From contig DLHW01000069.1 of the NCBI GenBank assembly GCA_002483425.1, positions 1-50,888 of the forward strand: a DNA stretch of 50,888 nt, written 5' to 3'. Source of the stretch: Methylococcaceae bacterium UBA7658. GTDB taxonomy: Bacteria > Pseudomonadota > Gammaproteobacteria > Methylococcales > Methylomonadaceae. Numbering within the stretch: the stretch's first letter is position 1; each line of letters starts with the position of its first letter. The notes beneath the pieces are model-generated. The model was not told where the DNA came from. It ran no database searches and saw only the letters and a list, made by a program, of their open reading frames with translations. Made by a program: the position numbers and the translations under genes. Shown here piece after piece: positions 18,781 through 25,477 of this stretch.

Positions 18781-18855
18781 CCATTTCGATGCCGCAGGTT
18801 AGCTTAAGTTGGCAGCATCAAGTTTTAATTCACTCTATCCAATAGGTACTACACA

Positions 18856-19182
18856 ATGGATCCAGATTACGATATTCAAGAGATTGTTAAAGTCATCCCC
18901 GATTTCTGGCTCATTGATCCCGAATCCTATCAGCGGAGTTATTGCACCAATCACGGCAATCCTTTGACGCCTGGTTATTATGTGGTTACTTGGCCGGAAG
19001 CCATGCGGGTAAGGCGGTTTGACGGGCAGGCTGCTTTTCATGGCCCGTTTGAATCTCACTTGCAAGCGCAGTCATTTCTCAACAAGATGAAAAAGTACAG
19101 GTATCAGCTAATACCGCTACCTAAGCAATGGACATCTAGCGCCACTGCTAATAACTATAAGGGTGAGAAAAAAGTTGCCTGA
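18856..19182 (+). CDS. hypothetical protein, 108 residues
   Basis: I do not recognise a named family. The protein starts MDPDYDIQEIVKVIPDFWLI and has a compact mixed composition with many aromatic residues. A central stretch, GYYVVTWPEAMRVRRFDGQAAFHGPF, looks like beta strands, and the charged C terminus (NYKGEKKVA) is probably disordered. No signal peptide or membrane segment is visible. It stands alone between the FixJ-like gene and the degenerate receiver, on the same strand. Only a weak purine-rich stretch precedes the ATG. Codon use looks like that of its neighbours, and a minus-strand frame over the same region is less convincing. Confidence 0.6.
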   Translation: MDPDYDIQEIVKVIPDFWLIDPESYQRSYCTNHGNPLTPGYYVVTWPEAMRVRRFDGQAAFHGPFESHLQAQSFLNKMKKYRYQLIPLPKQWTSSATANNYKGEKKVA

Positions 19183-19320
19183 CAATTTCTAGTTAACTTA
19201 GCACCTGGAATAGGGAAAGATCAGTGAATTGTTAGCCGTCGCTTTGCAAACCCTTCGTTAAAGGCTCACTTTAAAAGTGTTTAGTTCCTTTTTGTCGTCG
19301 CCAAATCAGAAGCCAGTTAT

Positions 19321-19728
19321 GTGAATGTCCAACCTTGTGTCTATATAATCGAAGATGACGATGCGGTTCGTGACAGTCTTGGGATGCTTATAGAAAGCGC
19401 AGGCTTTGCCCAAAAGTCATTTCATAGTGTTGAACATTTTTTTACAGCCCATGATCTTGGAACGCCAGGCTGCCTGATACTTGACGCCAACGATTCAGGA
19501 TTAACTAATTTGGAGTTTCGGGACGAACTCAAGCAACGTCACATCCGTGTGCCCATTATCTTTCTCAAAAGCTATAGCGCGCCTCATAAGGAACTATCAG
19601 CAGCTAATTTTGGTAGGTTTGCTGTTCTTAATAAACCCGTCCAAATCGAAGAATTGATCAAAACCATCCAAGCGCTGCTGCAACCCGAAACCAACTTGAC
19701 AGGCCAAGACGGAATAGCCGCTCCTTAA
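19321..19728 (+). CDS. degenerate receiver-only response regulator
   Basis: A 135-residue receiver domain without an output domain. It aligns end to end with the receiver of the FixJ-like regulator at 17819 (QPCVYIIEDDDAVRD against QPCVFIVDDDEAVRD), so it is a likely paralogue. The acidic pocket and the phosphoacceptor Asp (LILDAND) are kept, as is the Lys in LNKPVQI. The loop NMPGM has become NDSGL, and the conserved signalling Thr is replaced by Lys (IIFLKSYSA). Phosphorylation, if it occurs, would not propagate in the usual way. It could be a phosphate sink, a phosphorylation-independent adaptor, or a decaying copy. The start is GTG with no strong ribosome-binding site. Confidence 0.8.
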   Translation: MNVQPCVYIIEDDDAVRDSLGMLIESAGFAQKSFHSVEHFFTAHDLGTPGCLILDANDSGLTNLEFRDELKQRHIRVPIIFLKSYSAPHKELSAANFGRFAVLNKPVQIEELIKTIQALLQPETNLTGQDGIAAP

Positions 19729-19743
19729 CTAGGGATAACATTC

Positions 19744-19783
19744 CTACGTGTTATCACATAAGGGCTTGCACGTATTTTATTTT
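19744..19783 (+). repeat. conserved ~40-bp motif, copy 2 (after the degenerate receiver)
   Basis: ctacgtg, then cacataag, gcttgc and cgtatttta: counterpart of 18622-18661, located 15 bases after the stop of the receiver-only gene. Confidence 0.5.
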
Positions 19784-19845
19784 TCATTATTTTTGGCTTA
19801 AATGTATTTCAAGTGCATTCCAACAAACAGGGAGATCCAACAAAA

Positions 19846-19938
19846 ATGGCGCTGATTCTTATTACTTCAAGCGATAGCAAGTTCCTGGCTGTAATGCTTA
19901 GGCATTTTTACGATTGCTTCACAAAAGAGGAAAGATAA
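19846..19938 (+). CDS. possible 30-residue leader ORF coupled to the VOC gene
   Basis: ATG at 19846 preceded by cagggaga; it encodes MALILITSSDSKFLAVMLRH and ten more residues. Its TAA (19936-19938) shares one base with the VOC-protein ATG (19938), a TAATG junction typical of translational coupling. The first residues look like the start of a receiver domain, so it may be a truncated gene that still serves as a leader. Too short to be sure. Confidence 0.35.
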   Translation: MALILITSSDSKFLAVMLRHFYDCFTKEER

Positions 19939-20345
19939 TGAATAGCAATCCAGTTGTCTGGTTTGAAATTTATGTAGAAAACATGGCGCGCGCCAAAGCA
20001 TTCTACGAAGCCACACTGGAAGTTAAGTTGGAAATAATGCCCGCTCCGACTGAGGAAATGTGTAATGAAGCGGATATGGAGATGTGGAGCTTTCCGATGG
20101 CTAAAGAGGCTGCCATGACTACGCCTGGCGCAAATGGGATGCTGGTAAAAATGGAGGGTTACAACCCTGGCAGCGGTGGTACGTTGGTCTACTTTGGTTG
20201 TGAAGACTGTGCGGTAGCAGCCGCCCGTGCCGGCCAAAACGGAGGCAGTATATTTAGCGAAAAAATGTCTATCGGTGAGCATGGGTTTATTGCCCTGGTA
20301 TACGATACCGAAGGCAATATGATCGGCCTGCACTCAATGCAATAA
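19938..20345 (+). CDS. VOC-superfamily (glyoxalase/bleomycin-resistance-like) protein
   Basis: A 135-residue vicinal-oxygen-chelate domain protein. The N-terminal signature NPVVWFEIYVENMARAKAFYEATL is the first beta-alpha-beta unit, and the second half ends with FIALVYDTEGNMIGLHSMQ, the typical D-x-E/D-G-N-x-x-G-L end of these proteins. They form dimers and often use a metal to act on lactoylglutathione, catechols or antibiotics; many, like this one, have unknown substrates. I chose ATG 19938, with agaggaaag just upstream, over the TTG at 19914. Metal ligands cannot be fixed by eye; Glu in WFEIYVE and the late EGNMIG region are candidates. Confidence 0.88.
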   Translation: MNSNPVVWFEIYVENMARAKAFYEATLEVKLEIMPAPTEEMCNEADMEMWSFPMAKEAAMTTPGANGMLVKMEGYNPGSGGTLVYFGCEDCAVAAARAGQNGGSIFSEKMSIGEHGFIALVYDTEGNMIGLHSMQ

Positions 20346-20411
20346 ATTTATTGCCTATGCCTAACAGCAACTTCAAATATCAGATCGAACCCGCAAATTA
20401 GTGGGGGAAAA

Positions 20412-20606
20412 ATGTTCAAGTCCTTAAATAAACAGCATAAACCGGCCTATCTGCCAGAAAGGGAAAACCAAGGTTTAAAGAAACCTTATCGGCGCATGAA
20501 AAATAAAGATTTTGCAAAAGGAATCGAATTGGACGGTCAGTTTGAGGGAGAAAATGAATTCAGCTATGGCGTTAGGGTACTGAACAACAATGCCAGAATA
20601 AGTTAA
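20412..20606 (+). CDS. small basic hypothetical protein, 64 residues
   Basis: Starts MFKSLNKQHKPAYLPERENQ, with gtggggg just upstream of the ATG as a plausible ribosome-binding site. The N-terminal half is strongly basic (KKPYRRMKNKDFAKG), and the C-terminal half is acidic then neutral. No signal peptide, membrane segment or cysteine pair is visible. It lies 66 bases after the VOC gene and 64 before a membrane-anchored small protein on the same strand, perhaps one transcript. I do not recognise a family. Confidence 0.55.
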   Translation: MFKSLNKQHKPAYLPERENQGLKKPYRRMKNKDFAKGIELDGQFEGENEFSYGVRVLNNNARIS

Positions 20607-20670
20607 ACGGCAGCCTGACAACCTGCTAAAGCCATTTTCATATACTATGTCCAATTAGGGGAGAGCAACC

Positions 20671-20913
20671 ATGAATAACAAATTGATAATAGCCGCAACC
20701 CTACCTATATTGATTACCTTGGGATTACAGGCCTATATGTTGTATCAATTAAACAAGCAGGTTTCGCACCTCAGTGGGCAAATAAATCAAGCAAGGAGTC
20801 CGCAAATGGCATTGCCAACATTTTCAACTTTCACACCCGTAAATCCGGGATGTGAGATTAATCTTTATGACAGTCGCACTGATTTATTTTGGGCAACGTC
20901 AGGGGCATATTGA
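20671..20913 (+). CDS. small membrane-anchored hypothetical protein, 80 residues
   Basis: A good ribosome-binding site (aggggagag) lies eight bases before the ATG. Residues 4-25 form one hydrophobic segment (KLIIAATLPILITLGLQAYM), a signal anchor or uncleaved signal peptide. A short coiled-coil-like stretch follows (YQLNKQVSHLSGQINQA), then a Pro/Thr-rich region that would lie in the periplasm. The protein ends abruptly at LFWATSGAY, and it may be the remaining N terminus of a longer anchored protein. Function unknown. Confidence 0.55.
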   Translation: MNNKLIIAATLPILITLGLQAYMLYQLNKQVSHLSGQINQARSPQMALPTFSTFTPVNPGCEINLYDSRTDLFWATSGAY

Positions 20914-21114
20914 AACTGTATGGCTTGGGTTTTAAAACCAAATTGAAAAACAATATGCATAATTAATTGTATTAGGCATTAATGAAGCAAAGGTAAAGAA
21001 AAATATGTTTTTTAATTCAACTGGTTCATAAACAGTCCCTTGTTTATTGCTAAGGCAGTATTGATGGCTTTTTTGAGCTTATCTGCAACTATCTAAATTT
21101 GTTATGGAATTATC

Positions 21115-21807
21115 ATGAAATACTATAAGGCTATGTCCTCTATTACGTACCGAGGTGTTGTAACAGAAATGGATAAAAAAGCCTTTTATCGTGTAGCAGG
21201 ACAAGCCGTAGCCATATGCCATGGTAACAAACAAAAACAATTGCCTGCGGTCTATTTTGATATCTTGACCAAAACGGGAGGACTATTTAAATCCCGATCA
21301 AATCTATCGACTGAAAAATATATCCAGAATCCAGCAATAATTGCTGGCGGACGTTTGATACAAAGTTTGCCTTTTTGTTATGCCGAAGCTACAGATTCAC
21401 TTTCTTGGTTTCATCAAGCGGAATACCGTTGCGCTTTCGAGGCCGACATCAGCAACCTTCTCACAGGGCCACTGGCGGAAGTCAAGTATATAGCTTTGCG
21501 CGATGGCGGAATATTCAACGCGCATTCAGTAAATTTGAGAGCGTTACACAACTATGCTGGTGTCCAAGAAATGGATCTTGTTAATGAATATATGGCGTGC
21601 TTCATGCCGAATAAGGCTGAACGCAAAGGGAAGCTGGCTGAGTTGTTGTTGGCGGCCTTTTACTTTGTCAACGACAGTTTAAACTGGCGCAATATAACGA
21701 CCTTGGCGGCCTTTATTCAGGAGCGATCTGGAGACAGTAGTATCATCCATTGCGAAGACGTGATTTCATTGCTGGCTAACAGGGGTGAAACAGCGACATG
21801 TCAATAA
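21115..21807 (+). CDS. hypothetical protein, 230 residues
   Basis: I do not recognise a family. The protein begins MKYYKAMSSITYRGVVTEMD and appears soluble and mostly helical, without signal peptide or membrane segments. Conserved-looking stretches are EVKYIALRDGGIFNAHSVNL (residues about 120-140), EMDLVNEYMACFMPNKAERK and FYFVNDSLNWRNITTLAAFI. Composition and codon use match the neighbouring genes, supporting a real gene. The 201-bp gap upstream (20914-21114) shows nothing recognisable. There is no strong Shine-Dalgarno sequence, so the start at 21115 or the Met seven codons on are both possible. Confidence 0.6.
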   Translation: MKYYKAMSSITYRGVVTEMDKKAFYRVAGQAVAICHGNKQKQLPAVYFDILTKTGGLFKSRSNLSTEKYIQNPAIIAGGRLIQSLPFCYAEATDSLSWFHQAEYRCAFEADISNLLTGPLAEVKYIALRDGGIFNAHSVNLRALHNYAGVQEMDLVNEYMACFMPNKAERKGKLAELLLAAFYFVNDSLNWRNITTLAAFIQERSGDSSIIHCEDVISLLANRGETATCQ

Positions 21808-21869
21808 GCATGAAAGTCAATTCCCAAAGAATTGGCATTTTTAAAGTTTTTACCAAAATGAGGTTCCCA

Positions 21870-22322
21870 ATGAAAACCATGGATCTAATGGAGACGGCTG
21901 CGATAGGGGGCAGGTTGCAGCAATCGAAATCGACAAATTTTAAGTCGCCATATTTTTAGGCCAATAATATCCAAATATTGTCAAATGTTCCTGAAACCGG
22001 CTTAAGCAATCTTATGGGAAAAGCCAAAACTGTGCATTATCTCAGGAAAGATGTTTTAGGTTTGGAAACAAACAAGGCCAACACGGTATTGGTGATTTTT
22101 TCTGGCGAAGTGCGAGTAGTTAGCGATGATGGTAACAGCAAAGAAGTCACGATACGGGAATCGCACTCAGGCATTGGCGAAGTCGCCTTGTTGACTGATG
22201 ATCTGCGGGCAACTGCCGAAGTCACCTTAAAAAGAACTGTGTTTGGGGTTATTTCAACGCATGATTTTAAAAATTGGCTGGTGAGCTACCCTAGCCTAAA
22301 AATCGGATTTTCTAATGGGTAA
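21870..22322 (+). pseudogene. cyclic-nucleotide-binding-domain protein, broken
   Basis: An in-frame reading from ATG 21870 gives MKTMDLMETAAIGGRLQQSK and further residues, ending in SPYF and a TAG at 21957-21959. The same frame then continues ANNIQILSNVPETGLSNLMG and through a recognisable Crp-type cNMP-binding beta roll: LVIFSGEVRVVSDDGNSKEV, then SGIGEVALLTDDLRATAEV (the phosphate-binding cassette region) and FGVISTHDFKNWLVSYPSL. It stops early at FSNG, before the usual C-terminal helix. The part after the stop could start only at a TTG (21978) with no ribosome-binding site. Nonsense codon plus truncated end argue for a pseudogene; a short stand-alone cNMP sensor is less likely. Confidence 0.65.
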
Positions 22323-22393
22323 CAGAAAACATAGTACGATTGCGCCACACCATGGCCATGATACAGGTTGATGACAGAAATAAATAATTGCGT

Positions 22394-24076
22394 TCATCGA
22401 CCACTACCGCTTTTCCAAATAGAAAACAGCAACCAAACGCCGCCCACCGTAGCAAAAGTGTAGCCAAGGAAACCAAACGCAGGTAAGCCGAATAACTCCG
22501 GGCCGCCCTTTATGGTCATGATAATGGAAGAACCGATGATGAGCGCGGCGGTCACCATGCCCATGGTTAACCGGCTAATGGCGATATCCATCGTGCTGAC
22601 ATAACGGTCGAGATGCCTGACCGTGACATCAACCTGGATAGCGCCCTTCCTCGATGCGCGTATCAATTTACGCATATCTTTGGGCAGGCTCGACAGCAAG
22701 TCAGCCACGCTGAGCAGATTATGCCAACCCCGCTTGGCAATGGCTTCTGGCCGATAGCGTTCCATCATGATTTCTTGGATATAGGGGGAGGCGAATACCA
22801 AGGTATTAAAGTCAGGATAAAGAAACCTGCCGAGGCCGTCCAAAGTGATATAAGCCTTGATAAGCAATACAAGGTCGGGCGGCAAAATCAGCTTATGGTC
22901 GCGCAATAATGCCATCAAGTCGCTTAACAAGGCAGTGAGGCTCAAGTCCTTTAAGGAGAGGGAACTGTATTGATCGACGAAGGCTTCTATGTCAACGGTT
23001 AACGCATCTTCATCGGTATAAATGTTGTCTGACCAGTCTTCGAGTATTTCCGCCACTTTCGTCGGGGCATGGTTGATCATTCCGTACAGCAAACTGACGA
23101 CTTGCTCCCTGCGTTCTTCAGTTAAGCGGCCTACCATGCCGAAATCAATGAACGCCAATCTGTTATCCGGCAGATAAAAAATGTTGCCGGGATGTGGGTC
23201 GGCATGGAAAAAACCGTCTTCCATGATCATTTTCATGATGGCTTTGCTGCCCCGGTCAGCCAGTAGTTTCCTGTCCAGCCCTGATTTTTCTATCGCTTTA
23301 AGATCCCTGCCCTGAATGCCTTGGATATATTCCTGGACATTGATCCTCTCCCCTGTCCATTGCCAATAAACCTTTGGGATGGCGATATTGGGGTCATCGG
23401 CTAAATTTGCTGCAACCCGCTCCGCATTCCTGCACTCACCGGCAAGGTCAAGCTCACGGCGCAACGATTGGTTAAACTGGCGGAGCACTTCACGCGGATG
23501 GAAGCGGCGAATATCGGGAAATTCAGATTCAACAATATCGACAATACGGTACAACAGCCGTAAATCGGCCTCGATGATTTTACGCAGCCCAGGCCGTCGA
23601 ATTTTTAAGATAACTTGGGTTCCATCAGTTAATACTGCTTTATGGACTTGGGCAATGGAAGCGGCTGCAAGCGGTTGCCGGTCAACTTGGGAAAAAATTT
23701 CATCGATACTGCCCCCGATGTCTTCTTCTATCTGCGGCAGCAGTTCCTCAAAGGGAACGGGAGGCGCCTGGTCTTGTAGTTTTTCAAATTCGGCAATATA
23801 CGGGGGTGTGAACAAATCGACGCGGGTTGCAAGAATTTGTCCTAACTTGATAAAAGTTGGCCCCAAATCTTCCAAGGCACGCCGGATTCGTTGTGGCGTG
23901 TCGAGCGCAGTGAAGTCTTCCACTTGTTTCCAATGCAATATCCTGCCTGTACGCTCCAATGCGCTGCCGACTCCCAGCTTACGGACAAAACCGCCAAAGC
24001 CGTAGCGTATCATTACGGCTGCGATATCTTGAACCCTGCCCAGATCCCTCGCCGCATTCAGCATTTCCCACAACAT
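22394..24076 (-). CDS. UbiB/AarF (ABC1) family atypical kinase
   Basis: A 560-residue protein kinase-like ATPase associated with ubiquinone synthesis and membrane quinone lipids. The hallmark KxGQ motif is present (FIKLGQILATR, near residue 80), as are the A-rich loop AAASIAQVHKA near 138, the lysine ILKIRRPG, the catalytic-loop motif HADPHPGN near 290 and the metal-binding IDFGMVG near 310. The C terminus has two hydrophobic segments (TMGMVTAALIIGSSIIMTI and GFLGYTFATVGGVWLLFSIW), the usual UbiB membrane anchor. No other ubi genes are adjacent; it leads into a set of small stress-type genes on the same strand. It may be an accessory AarF paralogue rather than the UbiB of the main pathway. 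Confidence 0.92.
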   Translation of the reverse strand: MLWEMLNAARDLGRVQDIAAVMIRYGFGGFVRKLGVGSALERTGRILHWKQVEDFTALDTPQRIRRALEDLGPTFIKLGQILATRVDLFTPPYIAEFEKLQDQAPPVPFEELLPQIEEDIGGSIDEIFSQVDRQPLAAASIAQVHKAVLTDGTQVILKIRRPGLRKIIEADLRLLYRIVDIVESEFPDIRRFHPREVLRQFNQSLRRELDLAGECRNAERVAANLADDPNIAIPKVYWQWTGERINVQEYIQGIQGRDLKAIEKSGLDRKLLADRGSKAIMKMIMEDGFFHADPHPGNIFYLPDNRLAFIDFGMVGRLTEERREQVVSLLYGMINHAPTKVAEILEDWSDNIYTDEDALTVDIEAFVDQYSSLSLKDLSLTALLSDLMALLRDHKLILPPDLVLLIKAYITLDGLGRFLYPDFNTLVFASPYIQEIMMERYRPEAIAKRGWHNLLSVADLLSSLPKDMRKLIRASRKGAIQVDVTVRHLDRYVSTMDIAISRLTMGMVTAALIIGSSIIMTIKGGPELFGLPAFGFLGYTFATVGGVWLLFSIWKSGSGR

Positions 24077-24091
24077 GGCGTTACCAGGACA

Positions 24092-24727
24092 TTATTTTTT
24101 GGACTTTGATGATTGAAGGCTTTCTGCGATCCCCGATAAAATGCCGCTGCCTATTTGCGCCAAGGTAATGGTAGTCGCAACCGTGCTTGATACGACCGTT
24201 TCTTTGCTCAAATGCGGTAATGCTTTCAACGCATCAAGGGCTATTAAGACTTGTTTGCCGACAGCCGTCCCGCTTTGCCGGGCATGGCTAACAAAATCGC
24301 CGATAATATCGGCAACCATCTGGTTGCCGTCTTTAGCGGCTTTTTCCAGCGAATCCAGAAAGGTAGTTTCCATGCCTTGTAAGTCGTCGGTCGCACCGTT
24401 TAAGTCATGATGGGAATACTCATTCACTTTAGATGCAGCTTCCTCAATGGCTAATTTGGAGGCTTCCGCCGCAATCGCCAGGGCATCATCCAAAGCTGTC
24501 GCCGCATGTGAGAATACCTCTTTCGCTTGTTCGCTTTGTGCCGTCATGCCCTCATAAATCCCTTTACTCGCCGCTTCGGCAACATTTTTTATGTTTTCCT
24601 TATCCAATTGCCGCTCCGTCAGTGCTTTGAGGGTAATAGCCTTGATCTTTTCATGCACTCCGAAACCCGATTGCACCGCTTCCTTGATGTCCTCTTGAAC
24701 CTTTTCGTATTGCTTTCGCTTAGTCAT
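24092..24727 (-). CDS. Ala-rich helical protein (DUF6781/phasin-like)
   Basis: About 211 residues, almost entirely helical, rich in Ala, Lys and Glu, for example NVAEAASKGIYEGMTAQSEQ and LAIAAEASKLAIEEAASKVN. Near the C terminus a more hydrophobic stretch (TVVSSTVATTITLAQIGSGI) could touch a membrane. I chose the ATG at 24727, preceded by gggag seven bases upstream, over the one at 24745. It lies 15 bases upstream of the UbiB-type kinase gene on the same strand, so they are probably co-transcribed. The pattern recalls phasin-like proteins and the family I remember as DUF6781; that assignment is from memory. Confidence 0.75.
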   Translation of the reverse strand: MTKRKQYEKVQEDIKEAVQSGFGVHEKIKAITLKALTERQLDKENIKNVAEAASKGIYEGMTAQSEQAKEVFSHAATALDDALAIAAEASKLAIEEAASKVNEYSHHDLNGATDDLQGMETTFLDSLEKAAKDGNQMVADIIGDFVSHARQSGTAVGKQVLIALDALKALPHLSKETVVSSTVATTITLAQIGSGILSGIAESLQSSKSKK

Positions 24728-24762
24728 AGTCGGTCTCCCGGTCATTAGATAATCTATAGGCG

Positions 24763-24969
24763 TTATTCGAGGGCAATTTCTCCTTCGATAGAATGGCTTA
24801 AGCCGACTGTAGGTACGGTCAAAGTCATTTTGACGGCGAGCGTCTCTTCACCCGACAAATCCCCGGAATCAAACGCTTTGAGCACGGCGTGTTCGATCTC
24901 GCGTTGAGAGGAAACGCCGGCTTTTTTCAGGAACTTCCTGATTTCCATGTTCAATGTGTCTTCATTCAT
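24763..24969 (-). CDS. DUF6494 family protein
   Basis: A 68-residue protein beginning MNEDTLNMEIRKFLKKAGVS, then SQREIEHAVLKAFDSG and ending MTLTVPTVGLSHSIEGEIALE. This helix-then-strand layout fits the small DUF6494 family as I recall it; no biochemical role is established to my knowledge. The ATG at 24969 follows ttggaggtgg, a strong ribosome-binding site; an ATG four codons earlier lies upstream of that site and is not the start. It sits 35 bases upstream of the Ala-rich helical gene, same strand. Confidence 0.82.
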   Translation of the reverse strand: MNEDTLNMEIRKFLKKAGVSSQREIEHAVLKAFDSGDLSGEETLAVKMTLTVPTVGLSHSIEGEIALE

Positions 24970-25026
24970 ATCCACCTCCAAGACAGTTAGTTATGCCATT
25001 TGATAAGGTTCAATTCACATGGCCTG

Positions 25027-25410
25027 TTAATCATATTTGATATATTTGAAACGCGGGTCGTCGGGTGTGCCTTCCAGTGCGCCGCCTTCCTTGCCGGGTT
25101 GCCACATGACTACGTCTTCGATTTTATGCGCCAGCTCGAAATCCTTGTTGGTGATGCCTTTGGCGGCATGGTTCATCAGCTTGACGATGACAAAGGCGTA
25201 TGAGACCGTCAGGTCGGGATGATGGAACGCCGCTTCTGCGAGATGCCCGACGGTATTGACGACCATCAACGTCCCTTTCCAACCGCTAGTCTTGTACTTA
25301 CGCCGAATCCAGCCGTTTTCCAAATACCAATGCGGCAGTTCTTCTTTCAACCTTGCTTCCACGTCTTCATCGGAATAGGTTTCTTCATGTTTGCGTTCTC
25401 TCCAGCCCAT
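25027..25410 (-). CDS. pterin-4a-carbinolamine dehydratase family protein
   Basis: Predicted 4a-hydroxytetrahydrobiopterin dehydratase, which recycles the pterin cofactor oxidised by aromatic-amino-acid hydroxylases and may also act in molybdopterin metabolism. The active-site motif is visible as FHHPDLTVSYAFVIVKLMNH (residues about 62-81), followed by GITNKDFELAHKIE, the usual end of the fold. At 127 residues it is slightly longer than the typical 95-115, with a charged N-terminal extension (WRERKHEETYSDEDVE) and a C-terminal tail. No aromatic hydroxylase gene is nearby, so a role outside phenylalanine metabolism is possible. gaggt lies nine bases before the ATG. Confidence 0.9.
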   Translation of the reverse strand: MGWRERKHEETYSDEDVEARLKEELPHWYLENGWIRRKYKTSGWKGTLMVVNTVGHLAEAAFHHPDLTVSYAFVIVKLMNHAAKGITNKDFELAHKIEDVVMWQPGKEGGALEGTPDDPRFKYIKYD

Positions 25411-25477
25411 AGTTAACTACCTCGCTCAAGTTAAGGTTAGACTTCACTCCCGATGCTTAGCTGCGGGATTATCCTGC

